From Mangrovicoccus sp. HB161399 (GTDB taxonomy: Bacteria; Pseudomonadota; Alphaproteobacteria; Rhodobacterales; Rhodobacteraceae): 34,277 nucleotides of DNA. Under the pieces are notes generated by a model, which was not told the DNA's origin, ran no database searches, and was given only the letters and a program-made list of their open reading frames with translations. The stretch spans positions 1 to 34,277 of the forward strand of contig NZ_JAATVU010000062.1 of the NCBI RefSeq assembly GCF_013184745.1, read 5' to 3'. Positions 1 to 6,537 of this stretch are shown piece after piece (position 1 is the first letter of the stretch; the number at the start of each line of letters is the position of its first letter). The position numbers and the translations under genes are program-made.

Positions 1-860
1 CGCCCGGCTCGGGCCGCCCCGGACGGCCGGGCCGCTGCGCAACCGGCGCGGTCCTCGGACCTGTGGCGGAACACGCCTCGCATCCGTCAGCGCATGCCCG
101 TGCCGGGCGGCGTCCGGCAGAGCCGCGCCTGCGGACCGGCTGGCCGGGGCATGCGTGGCGCTGGAGCGCTTCCCGCCCCTGAAACCGGCTTCGGCATTGC
201 GGCTGCGGCCGGCGGGGCGGGCCATCGGACGGGTTCCGGACCGGGCTGCGGGGCAGTGTCCTGTGCGGGGGGACCGCCGGGACTGCCGTCCTCCTTCGGC
301 CGGACGCGCTTCATCGAGGCCCGGGCCTCCGCCAATGTGCCGTCGAGCGCGAAGCGGCCGTCCGGCAGCAGCGGCGCGGCCTCGCGATGCGCGGGAATGG
401 CCGCCATCACCTTGCGCGGCCTGTCCGTGGCCAGCGGCCGGTCTCCGGCCCGGGGCGCCGCCCGTTCAAGGCCGAATTGATCCCCCCGGATCACTTCCGG
501 GACGCCCTTCGCCCAACACGGGGCCACCGATGCCGAGCCCGGCGAACCGGCGGACCGGCAGGTCGCGGTCCAGCTGCGCCATCAGCTGCCGCCCGGAGCG
601 GACGGAGCAGAGAATCTGGAGCAGGCTGCCCCGGATCGGCCGCTCGGGGGCGATCGGGGCGCGGCCACAACCGCCGTGGAGCGCCGCGAATCCGCCGTCG
701 CGGCCGGCGGGCGCGTTCGCCATGGGCTTCGGACCGACGGCGGCTCCATGGCCCGCTTCGCCGCCTGCCGGTTTGTCCGCAGCGGATGCCGCGCCCGGAT
801 GCGCGCCTCCGGATCGGCAGGGCTGGACGGCGATCCGCTCGTCTCGTCCGCACCGCGCAT
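1..860 (-). pseudogene. Decayed IS5-family transposase, partial at left edge
   Basis: Reading the minus strand from the ATG at 860, the peptide begins MRGADETSGS and continues with EARIRARHPLR, which I recognise as the N-terminus of a transposase common in Rhodobacteraceae IS5-family elements. The match then moves to a second frame (about 640-490) with SLLQILCSVRSGRQLMAQLD and RRFAGLGIGGPV, the equivalent of the family segment RSERQLMEQLDYNLLFRWFVGL. It returns to the first frame (about 527-90) with FALDGTLAEARASMKRVRPK, which contains the first catalytic Asp of the DDE triad. A TGA at 89-87 interrupts the frame, but recognisable sequence (FRHRSEDRAG) continues to the window edge. Two frameshifts and one nonsense codon make it inactive. 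No in-frame product of normal length is possible. The homology is recalled from memory, not searched; the ordered series of family motifs makes it likely. Confidence 0.85.
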
Positions 861-1082
861 GCCTGTCTCCGCCGCTGCTCCGCAGCGGGCGACCCATGTT
901 CTGCAGCCGGCGTCGGGCCCCGGCTAGGCTCAGGAGCCTGTTAGGCCAGACGGAACGGACACGGTTGACCGTTGCCCGGCATGTCGGCCACGGACAGCCG
1001 CCCTGGCGGCTTCTGGGTGTGGAGCATGATCCCGGTCCTGCAGCGGCAGGGGCCATGGCCGGCGGGTCGAGGGCGGGCCGGA
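861..1082. other. Intergenic region with probable IS terminus
   Basis: No gene is supportable here. The segment lies between the start of the transposase remnant (860) and the stop of the response regulator (1083), where an IS5-family element would have its short leader and terminal inverted repeat. A short palindrome, AGGCTC-AG-GAGCCT, sits at 926-939, about 65 bases upstream of the transposase ATG. It may belong to the IS end, but I cannot see the other terminus or a target-site duplication. A weak CCTGC/GCAGG hairpin at 1037-1050 follows the response regulator on the minus strand. It lacks a T run, so I do not call it a terminator. Confidence 0.4.
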
Positions 1083-1784
1083 TCAGCCAGGGTCGTATAT
1101 GTAGCCGACGCCGCGCACGGTGCGGATCACCACCGGCTTCGACGGGTTCACCTCGATCTTCTTCCTCAGTCGCGAGATGCGGATGTCGATCGAGCGGTCG
1201 AACGGATCCCAGGCGCGGTCATGGGCGCCCTCGAGAATCTGGTCGCGGTTCAGCACCCTGCCGCGGTTGCGCGCGAAGAGCTTCAGCAGGTTGAACTCCA
1301 TGGAGGTCAAGGGCATTTCCTCCCCGTCCTCGCTTGTCAGCCGCGCCGCGTCGAGATCGAGCCAGGCCTTGCCGAAGCGGAAGCGCGTGCGCTCCGGCGC
1401 TGCCTCGGCCGCGGCGGGCACGGTGCGGCGGCGCAGCACCGCCTTGATCCGCGAGGCCAGCTCGCGCAGGTCGACGGGCTTCGCCAGGTAGTCGTCCGCG
1501 CCCATCTCGAGCCCCACCACGCGGTCCACGGTTTCCCCGGCGGCGGTCAGCATGATCACCATCGGCGCCTCGGGGCCCTGCAGGCTGCGCAGCACCGACA
1601 GCCCGTCCTCGCCCGGCATGTTGATGTCGAGCAGGATCAGGTCGGGCCGCGAGGCCGCCAATGCCGCGCGCAGGCTGCCGGCGTCGCAGGCCATGCTGGT
1701 GCGGAAGCCGCGCTTGCCGAGGTATTCCGCCAGCATCTCGCGAAGGTCCGTCTCGTCGTCGCAGATCAGCACATGGTCGCTCAT
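1083..1784 (-). CDS. OmpR/PhoB-family response regulator transcription factor
   Basis: A 233-residue two-domain response regulator. The receiver domain (about 3-118) has the acidic pair D9-D10, the phosphoacceptor D53 in LLDINMP, T80 in MLTA and K102 in LAKPVD. The C-terminal winged helix (about 133-230) has the OmpR-class signatures LTSMEFNLLKLFARN and the closing IRTVRGVGYIY. It should bind DNA as a phosphorylation-dependent dimer. Its ATG overlaps the TGA of the upstream hybrid kinase (ATGA, 1784-1781), and a GGAGAAGGGGGGA ribosome-binding site lies inside the end of the kinase gene, so the two are translationally coupled and this is the probable output partner. It is the last gene of the four-gene operon. 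Its DNA targets cannot be inferred from the sequence. All catalytic positions are intact. Confidence 0.95.
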   Translation of the reverse strand: MSDHVLICDDETDLREMLAEYLGKRGFRTSMACDAGSLRAALAASRPDLILLDINMPGEDGLSVLRSLQGPEAPMVIMLTAAGETVDRVVGLEMGADDYLAKPVDLRELASRIKAVLRRRTVPAAAEAAPERTRFRFGKAWLDLDAARLTSEDGEEMPLTSMEFNLLKLFARNRGRVLNRDQILEGAHDRAWDPFDRSIDIRISRLRKKIEVNPSKPVVIRTVRGVGYIYDPG

Positions 1785-3685
1785 GTCGCCTGTCCCCCCT
1801 TCTCCAGCATGGCGCGGGCCAGCCGCCGCAGTTCGCCCGGCGCGACCGGCTTCTCCAGGCAGGGCCGTCCCGCCCCGTCGAGGAAGCCGCGCGCCTGCGG
1901 GCTCATCGTGTCGCCGGTGACGAAGCCGGTGCGCCGCGCCATTTCCGGGCGGTCGCGCAGCAGCCGTTCATAGAGCCCGCGCCCGTCCAGCCCCGGCATG
2001 TTCAGATCCGACAGGATCAGCGCGAAGCCGCCCGCCAGCGCCGCCGCGAGCCCGTCCTCGCCCGATCCTGCCACCGTCACCTCGAAGCCGTCGCGCGCAA
2101 GGATTTCGCGGATCAGGTCGGCCACGTCCTCCTCGTCGTCGATCACCAGGATGCGGCCGCGCGCGGCCTGCGCGGGTTCCGCGGCCTGCGCCCCGGCGGT
2201 CTCCGTGTCGCGCGTCACCGGCAGATGCACGCGGATCTCGGCACCCGGGCCTTCGCGCGGCTCTGCCGCGATGCGGCCGGCATGGGCGGTGACGATCCGG
2301 TGGCAGAGCGCCAGGCCCAGCCCGGTGCCGGACCCCGCGGGCTTGGTGGTGAAGAGCGGGTCGAAGACGCGGCTGCGCAGGGCGTCCGGGATGCCCGGTC
2401 CGTCATCGGCCACGCTCAGGACGACCGTTTCGCCGTCCGGCCCCGGCGCCAGCGACAGCCGGATCCGCCCGCCGGTGCCGCTGTCGCGGATCGCCTGGTC
2501 GGCATTGGCGACAAGGTTGATGATCACCTGCGCCAGCTGGTGGGCGTCGCCGCGCACCATCGGCAGTTCCGCGGCAATATCCGTGTCCACCTCCGCACCG
2601 ATCCCCTCGGCGCTGCCGGCCAGCGCGTCGAGCGCGGTCTCGGCAGTCTCGGCCAGATCCACCGGCACGAATTGCGCGGGCTGCTGGCGCGCCATGGCGA
2701 GGAAGCTCTTCACGATCCGCGTGCAGCGCTCGGCCGCGTCGCTGATCTTGCCGACCCTTCGCAGCGCCTCGTCGCCGATCTCTTCCTCGCGCAGCATCAG
2801 CGCATGGCCGACCACGACCGACAGAGGATTGTTCAGCTCGTGCGCCACCCCGGCCAGCAGCTCGCCGAGCGCGGACATCTTCTCGGCCTGGAAGATCTGC
2901 TCGCGCTGGCCCGCGAGCCTGCGGCGCAGCTCCACCTCGCGCGAGACGTCGACCGTGGTGGAGACGATCACCTCCTCGCCGCGGTACTGGATCAGGCGCG
3001 CCGAGACCTGGCAGGGAAAGCGCGTGCCGTCGGCGCGGATGCCGGTGACGGCCATGCCGTCGACCCGGCCCTCGGGCAGCAGCGCGGTCACGAAATCGGC
3101 GCGCTCTCCGCGCGACGCGAAATGCGCATGCGTGCGCTTGGCTGTGCCCAGCAGCTCGGTCGCGGCGGGCGTGCGGTAGATGATCTCGCCGTTGCCGACC
3201 CGCGACATGATGATGTTGGCCGGGCAGGATTCCAGCACCTTGCGGACCAGCTGGTCGGCGGCGCGCTCGTTTTCCTCGTAGGCGCGCCGTTCCGTGATGT
3301 CGGTCTGCACGAGCACCAGCCCGCCTGCCGCCGTGGCGCGCAGCGCGATCTCGAAGGCGCGCTCGCCCGCCTCGAATTCCAGCGGCGCCGCCATCCGCTC
3401 GCCCTCGGCCAGCCGCGCCTCGGCAAAGCCGAGGCTGCGCCCGGTCTCGGGCGGCAGCCCGCCGCGCAGCACCCATTCGCGCAGCAGGATGTCCCAGCTC
3501 AGCCCCGGCGACAGCATGCCCGCGATGGCCGGATTCATCTCGAGGAACCCGGCATTGGCCTGGCGCAGCGCGCCGCCGCCGTCGAAGACCGCCAGCCCCT
3601 CGGTCAGGGCGTCCATCAGCTCGGCCAGCATGTCTGGACGCGCGGCTTCGCCCGGAGGCGGCGGCGGGACCGGGCGGGCCGGCAT
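1781..3685 (-). CDS. Soluble PAS hybrid histidine kinase with C-terminal receiver domain
   Basis: A 634-residue hybrid sensor kinase without a signal peptide or membrane segment, so it should sense a cytoplasmic signal. Order of domains: a Pro-rich N-terminus; a first PAS-like domain (about 20-135, ending in the VQTDITER linker); a second PAS domain (about 140-250, ending TVDVSRE); a HisKA dimerisation helix with phosphoacceptor H282 in GVAHELNNPL; a HATPase domain with the N box around NLVANADQAI (390-399), G1 DDGPGIP (427-433) and G2 GSGTGLGL (451-458); and a receiver domain (about 510-630) with D516-D517, D560 in LSDLNMP, T590 and K612. All catalytic residues are present. The start is the ATG at 3685, 2 bases after the cyclase stop, with AGGA about 12 bases upstream. 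A phosphorelay to the overlapping response regulator is the simplest reading. The C-terminal receiver could be a phosphate sink or an intermediate. Confidence 0.95.
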   Translation of the reverse strand: MPARPVPPPPPGEAARPDMLAELMDALTEGLAVFDGGGALRQANAGFLEMNPAIAGMLSPGLSWDILLREWVLRGGLPPETGRSLGFAEARLAEGERMAAPLEFEAGERAFEIALRATAAGGLVLVQTDITERRAYEENERAADQLVRKVLESCPANIIMSRVGNGEIIYRTPAATELLGTAKRTHAHFASRGERADFVTALLPEGRVDGMAVTGIRADGTRFPCQVSARLIQYRGEEVIVSTTVDVSREVELRRRLAGQREQIFQAEKMSALGELLAGVAHELNNPLSVVVGHALMLREEEIGDEALRRVGKISDAAERCTRIVKSFLAMARQQPAQFVPVDLAETAETALDALAGSAEGIGAEVDTDIAAELPMVRGDAHQLAQVIINLVANADQAIRDSGTGGRIRLSLAPGPDGETVVLSVADDGPGIPDALRSRVFDPLFTTKPAGSGTGLGLALCHRIVTAHAGRIAAEPREGPGAEIRVHLPVTRDTETAGAQAAEPAQAARGRILVIDDEEDVADLIREILARDGFEVTVAGSGEDGLAAALAGGFALILSDLNMPGLDGRGLYERLLRDRPEMARRTGFVTGDTMSPQARGFLDGAGRPCLEKPVAPGELRRLARAMLEKGGQAT

Positions 3686-3687
3686 GC

Positions 3688-4737
3688 TCAGCCGTCCTGT
3701 GCCGCGCCGAGTTCGGCGGCAATGGCGAAGGCGGGTTCGGCTTCGCCGTCGGACAGCTCGGCCATGCCCGCCTCGGATACTGCGAAGCCGGGGCCGAGCG
3801 CCCGTGCGAGGACGGCATTTCCGACGATCTTCATCGGACGCGCGTGATAGCGCAGCCGGCTGGCATGGATCACCGCCGGGCCGAAGACGTCGTAGATGTA
3901 TTTCTGCACGCCGACGACCGACCCGACGACCGAGCCGGAAGCGATGCCCACCCGGCAGGTCCAGCGGATCGGGTGCGAATTGTTCCGCTGCTCCAGGTAG
4001 CGCAGGAAGCGCACGGCGGCATCGGCGGCGCAGCGGGCATGGTCCTCCGCCGGGTCGGGCAGGCCCGCCACCGCGATGTAGAGATCGCCCACCGCGCGGA
4101 TGCGGGCGCAGTCGAACTGCTCGCCGATCCGGTCGAAGGCGGTGTAGATGTCGTTCAGCTCGCTGACGATCACCGCCGGGTCATGCGCGGCGACCATGTC
4201 GGCGAAGCCGAGGAAGTCGATGCAGACGACCGAGACCGGATCGTAGAGCCGCGGGGTGACGACGCCGAAGGTCCTGTATTCCTCGTAGACGGTGCGCGGC
4301 ATCATGTTGAGCAGGAGCTTCTCGACCTGCTCCTTCTCGCGCTTGATCTCGCGGGTGTTGCGCTCGACCATCATCGAATAGGAGTCGATCATCGACTCCA
4401 GCTCCTTGATCCGGCTGATGTTCTGGCAGACCAGAACGGCCACGGCCTCCTCGCCGTCGAGCGCTCGGTTGAAGGCGAGCGCCACGGTCATGGTGCGGCG
4501 GCGCAGACGGAAGGTCGTCTCGGTCGCGTAGCTGCCCTCGCCGTCGAGCCCGGCGCGCAGCGCGGCGGCGTCGAAGCCTGCGAACCGGTCCAGCAGCTCG
4601 CCGCCGATCTCGATGTCGCCGAACCATTCGCGGAACGTGTCGTTGGAAAACCGCAGCCGGAAGCTGTCCAGGTCGAGCAGCGCCACGCCGACGCCGATGG
4701 CCCGCAGCAGCTGTTCGTTGATCGCCGCGATGCTCAC
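3688..4737 (-). CDS. PAS-like / class III adenylate-guanylate cyclase
   Basis: A 349-residue cytosolic protein from a GTG start. The N-terminal 110 residues resemble a PAS fold (AIGVGVALLDLDSFRLRFSN) and lead through a predicted coiled coil (about 108-143, IKELESMIDSYSMMVERN...) into a class III cyclase homology domain (about 165-315). Visible catalytic residues are the two metal-binding Asp, D174 (VCIDFLGF) and D218 (RAVGDLYIAV), D283 in YDVFG (adenylate-type position) and R294 in ASRL. Two positions are unusual: the purine-selecting Lys/Glu is R214, and the transition-state Asn of VNxASR is I290, so activity is uncertain. The start was chosen because GTG overlaps the globin stop (GTGA, 4737-4734) and follows GGAGAAGG by 4 bases. 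A longer reading upstream would overlap the globin completely in another frame. It probably makes cAMP, or acts as a pseudo-cyclase signalling domain. Confidence 0.88.
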   Translation of the reverse strand: MSIAAINEQLLRAIGVGVALLDLDSFRLRFSNDTFREWFGDIEIGGELLDRFAGFDAAALRAGLDGEGSYATETTFRLRRRTMTVALAFNRALDGEEAVAVLVCQNISRIKELESMIDSYSMMVERNTREIKREKEQVEKLLLNMMPRTVYEEYRTFGVVTPRLYDPVSVVCIDFLGFADMVAAHDPAVIVSELNDIYTAFDRIGEQFDCARIRAVGDLYIAVAGLPDPAEDHARCAADAAVRFLRYLEQRNNSHPIRWTCRVGIASGSVVGSVVGVQKYIYDVFGPAVIHASRLRYHARPMKIVGNAVLARALGPGFAVSEAGMAELSDGEAEPAFAIAAELGAAQDG

Positions 4738-5096
4738 GGCGCCTTCTCCACCAGCGGACGGCGGGCCGCGAAGGCGCCGGTGATGGCCTCGATATCCTCC
4801 GCCGCGACGCCGTGATCGGACAGCGTGGCGCGCAGGATTTCCTCCAGCCGGTCGAAATGCAGCGGCTCGATGGCAAGATGGGCGTGCATCTTGGCGATCT
4901 GGTCGTCGGTATAGGAGGCCGGGCCGCCCATCAGCGCCGAGACGAACTTGGTCTGGTGATCGACGATCCGCGCCATGTCGATCTCGTCGAAGAACGGACC
5001 GACATCGTCGTCGTCCAGCAGCCGGTCGTAGAGATCCAGCACGATCTTGCTGACGGTGGAAAAGCCCCCGTAGCGTTCGAACAGCGTTTTTTCCAT
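4734..5096 (-). CDS. Group I truncated haemoglobin
   Basis: A 120-residue 2/2 globin, of the usual length for group I. Landmarks: the early glycine motif YGG (9-11); B10-type Y23 in LYDRLL; F35-F36 at the CD corner; H47-Q48 in the E helix, corresponding to the distal His-Gln of cyanobacterial GlbN; the second glycine motif LMGGP (55-59) followed by SYT; proximal haem ligand H71 in KMHAHL; and HFDRLEEIL in the G/H region. It should bind haem and O2, NO or CO. It is first in the operon, with a strong GGAGGGAGGG ribosome-binding site 5 bases before the ATG, and its stop overlaps the GTG of the cyclase. The coupling to a cyclase and a hybrid kinase suggests a sensing or gas-delivery role in signalling, not bulk NO detoxification. 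That is inference. Confidence 0.93.
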   Translation of the reverse strand: MEKTLFERYGGFSTVSKIVLDLYDRLLDDDDVGPFFDEIDMARIVDHQTKFVSALMGGPASYTDDQIAKMHAHLAIEPLHFDRLEEILRATLSDHGVAAEDIEAITGAFAARRPLVEKAP

Positions 5097-5388
5097 GGCG
5101 CCCTCCCTCCGGCCCCCGCGGGCCGCCCGCTCCAAGCGGAAAACTTCGGAACAGGTGTCGAGCATGGCGGATACCGGTCCTTCCGGGCAAGGATTTCCTG
5201 ACTTCATGCCGATAGGACCGTCCTGCCGTTTCAGTCCGGTGTCGCGGCGGGCAGGGCTTCGTTTCGATTGTTTCAGCGGGCCGTCCCGGTCCGAATCAAG
5301 CGAAACGCTCGCGCGGCCCCGGCGGCATCGGAGCGAAACATGGCTGCGGCAGTCTGGAGGCGTTGCCAACCATGCCGGGAGCAGGCCG
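5097..5388. promoter_or_regulatory. Divergent intergenic region with CGAAAC repeats
   Basis: A 292-base region between the leftward globin operon and the rightward DUF1127 gene, so both promoters must lie here or nearby. An imperfect inverted repeat is visible: GTTTCGATTG (5261-5270) against CAAGCGAAAC (5297-5306), 9 of 10 matching, arms about 26 bases apart. The half-site AGCGAAAC (5299-5306) recurs directly at 5332-5339. This arrangement fits a regulator binding site, possibly for the operon's own response regulator. I could not identify a convincing -35/-10 pair for either direction. Confidence 0.4.
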
Positions 5389-5574
5389 ATGAAGGACCTC
5401 AACGAACTCCATGACGCGCTGGTCGCGCGCCGCCGGGCGCGCCGCCTGCGGATGCGCAGGCTTGCCGAGCTGCCGCCGCGGCTGTGGCGCGATGCCGGGC
5501 TGCCGGGCCATGGCACCGGGCCGGGACGTCGGCAGATGCCGGAGATTGCCGCGCTCCGCCTGCCGCCGGTCTGA
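5389..5574 (+). CDS. Small Arg-rich DUF1127-like protein
   Basis: A 61-residue basic protein, MKDLNELHDALVARRRARRL at its start, then RMRRLAELPPRLWRDAGLPG. The pattern of a basic helix followed by RRLAELPPRLWRDAGL matches DUF1127 (the RRLAxLDDRLLRDIGL theme), a family of short Arg-rich proteins common in alphaproteobacteria. The usual Asp before the Leu is replaced by Pro-Pro. Family members have been linked to RNA binding and stress, phosphate or carbon metabolism, and in Rhodobacter one is co-transcribed with CcsR sRNAs; none of this is shown for this copy. The ATG at 5389 follows a modest GGGAGC site 6 bases upstream. The gene ends 12 bases before the convergent acyltransferase stop. The tail (41-61) is Gly/Pro-rich and not family-typical. 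Confidence 0.7.
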   Translation: MKDLNELHDALVARRRARRLRMRRLAELPPRLWRDAGLPGHGTGPGRRQMPEIAALRLPPV

Positions 5575-5586
5575 GTGCGGGCCGCG

Positions 5587-6147
5587 TCAGCCCGCGGCGG
5601 CCTCTGGCGCGGGCGCACGGCGCGCGCCCATCTTCTCCAGCGTGGCCGGATCCACCAGCCGGGTGATCAAGGGATGCAGCTTGAGTTCGCCTTCCTTGGC
5701 CACCTTGCGGAAATTGGCGATGACCGTGGCCGCGGTCGCCTGGTCCGGTGCCACAATGTCGAGCAGCCAGTTGATCCTGCCGCTTGTCCAGTCGGCGGGC
5801 TTCAGCCGCACCGGGAAGACCCCGCTGGCGATCTGCTCGCGGATCGAGGCGTCGACCTCCTCCGACACGCTGGCCCAGATCGCGAAGCCCGCCATGTCCT
5901 GTCCGGGCGCGGGTTCCGCCCCCGCATAGGCGACCGCGATGCGGTCCTGCAGCATCGGGTCGAGCACGAGGTGCTGCAGGTCGCCCAGCATCTGCGCCCG
6001 GTAGCGCGGCTGCATCATCATCGCCATCACCACCTTGCCGAAATTCTCGCGCAGCGCCGCGCGCAGCCCCGAGATCTGCCGCGCCACCTCCGGGTCCAGT
6101 CCCGCCGCCGCGCCTGGGGCGCCGTCCTGCCGTGCCGTGTCATCCAT
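5587..6147 (-). CDS. RTX-toxin-activating lysine acyltransferase (HlyC family)
   Basis: A 186-residue protein recognisable as HlyC/RtxC. It has DLQHLVLDPMLQDRIAVAYAG (about 56-76, aligning with the family segment before the QY-type strand), GFAIWASVSEEVD (87-99; family F-SWA-LS-E-E), ADWTSGRINWLLDIVAP (118-134; family DWTSGDRKWFIDWIAPFG) with D130 at the conserved catalytic Asp. HlyC enzymes transfer a fatty acyl group from acyl-ACP to internal lysines of RTX toxins in the cytoplasm. The catalytic His of HlyC (SPLHRNW) corresponds here to Y49 in QPRYRAQ, which raises doubt about mechanism or activity. The start is the ATG at 6147, preceded by GGGAGA, which gives a near-normal length; an upstream ATG at 6228 would add 27 untypical residues. 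Divergent from the giant RTX gene, its likely substrate. Confidence 0.87.
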   Translation of the reverse strand: MDDTARQDGAPGAAAGLDPEVARQISGLRAALRENFGKVVMAMMMQPRYRAQMLGDLQHLVLDPMLQDRIAVAYAGAEPAPGQDMAGFAIWASVSEEVDASIREQIASGVFPVRLKPADWTSGRINWLLDIVAPDQATAATVIANFRKVAKEGELKLHPLITRLVDPATLEKMGARRAPAPEAAAG

Positions 6148-6537
6148 GTCCCGGTCTCCCGATCTGCGCGCGATGCGGCCGCCCGCATGCGCATTCTCCC
6201 CTCCGGCCGGGGCCGGAACCCGGCCCAAGGAGAGGCGCCGCGGCCGGATCTGTCAAGCACCGGGGCCCCGCCGCCGCGCGCGCGGGCCGCCTGCAGCCGC
6301 GGCCGGCATGGAATACCCTGCTTTGCGCGCCAGCCGGAAGACTTGGCGGAAACGGAATGTTGCCGCAGGGTGAATCGCTAGTTAAGACTTGAATACGAAG
6401 ATTGGAAGAACGCCATTTCCGGCCTGTGGGGGGCAGGACGCGTCATGGCGGCGGACGTGTTCCGCCGCAGTCCGTGCCGTTTCCTCCTGCGCCCGCGGCA
6501 TGCCCGGTGCATGGCCCGCAGGGAAGGACATTCGGCC
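6148..6537. promoter_or_regulatory. Divergent promoter region between acyltransferase and giant RTX gene
   Basis: A 390-base region that must carry the start signals of both divergent genes. It contains a 16-base perfect palindrome, TCCGGCC-GG-GGCCGGA, at 6202-6217, and a 10-base palindrome CGGGGCCCCG at 6261-6270. Positions 6305-6415 are noticeably less GC-rich than the surroundings, as expected for a promoter in such a genome. Positions 6445-6537 are open in frame with the giant gene but lack coding character, so I treat them as leader. Confidence 0.5.
6360..6387 (+). promoter_or_regulatory. Weak candidate promoter for the giant RTX gene
   Basis: TTGCCG (6360-6365), a 16-base spacer and TTAAGA (6382-6387), within the AT-richest part of the intergenic region and about 150 bases before the chosen start codon. 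The match to the housekeeping consensus is modest. It is a candidate only, with no transcript evidence. Confidence 0.2.

Noticed and set aside
155-1294. A 379-codon plus-strand open frame at the left edge
   Set aside because: It overlaps the transposase remnant and the response regulator antisense. It is Arg/Pro/Ala-rich with no recognisable motif.
1661-3847. A 728-codon plus-strand open frame
   Set aside because: It is antisense to the hybrid histidine kinase, all of whose catalytic motifs are intact on the minus strand.
3688-5190. A 500-codon version of the cyclase starting at 5190
   Set aside because: The extra 151 residues are Arg-rich and lie out of frame across the whole globin gene. 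The GTG at 4737, with a ribosome-binding site and GTGA overlap, is better supported.
6148-6228. Upstream ATG for the acyltransferase adding 27 residues
   Set aside because: The extension is not family-like, and the ATG at 6147 has its own GGGAGA site.
6445-6537. Upstream ATG for the giant gene adding 31 residues
   Set aside because: No ribosome-binding site as good as the one at 6538. The extra residues are Arg/Cys-rich and unlike a type I substrate N-terminus.
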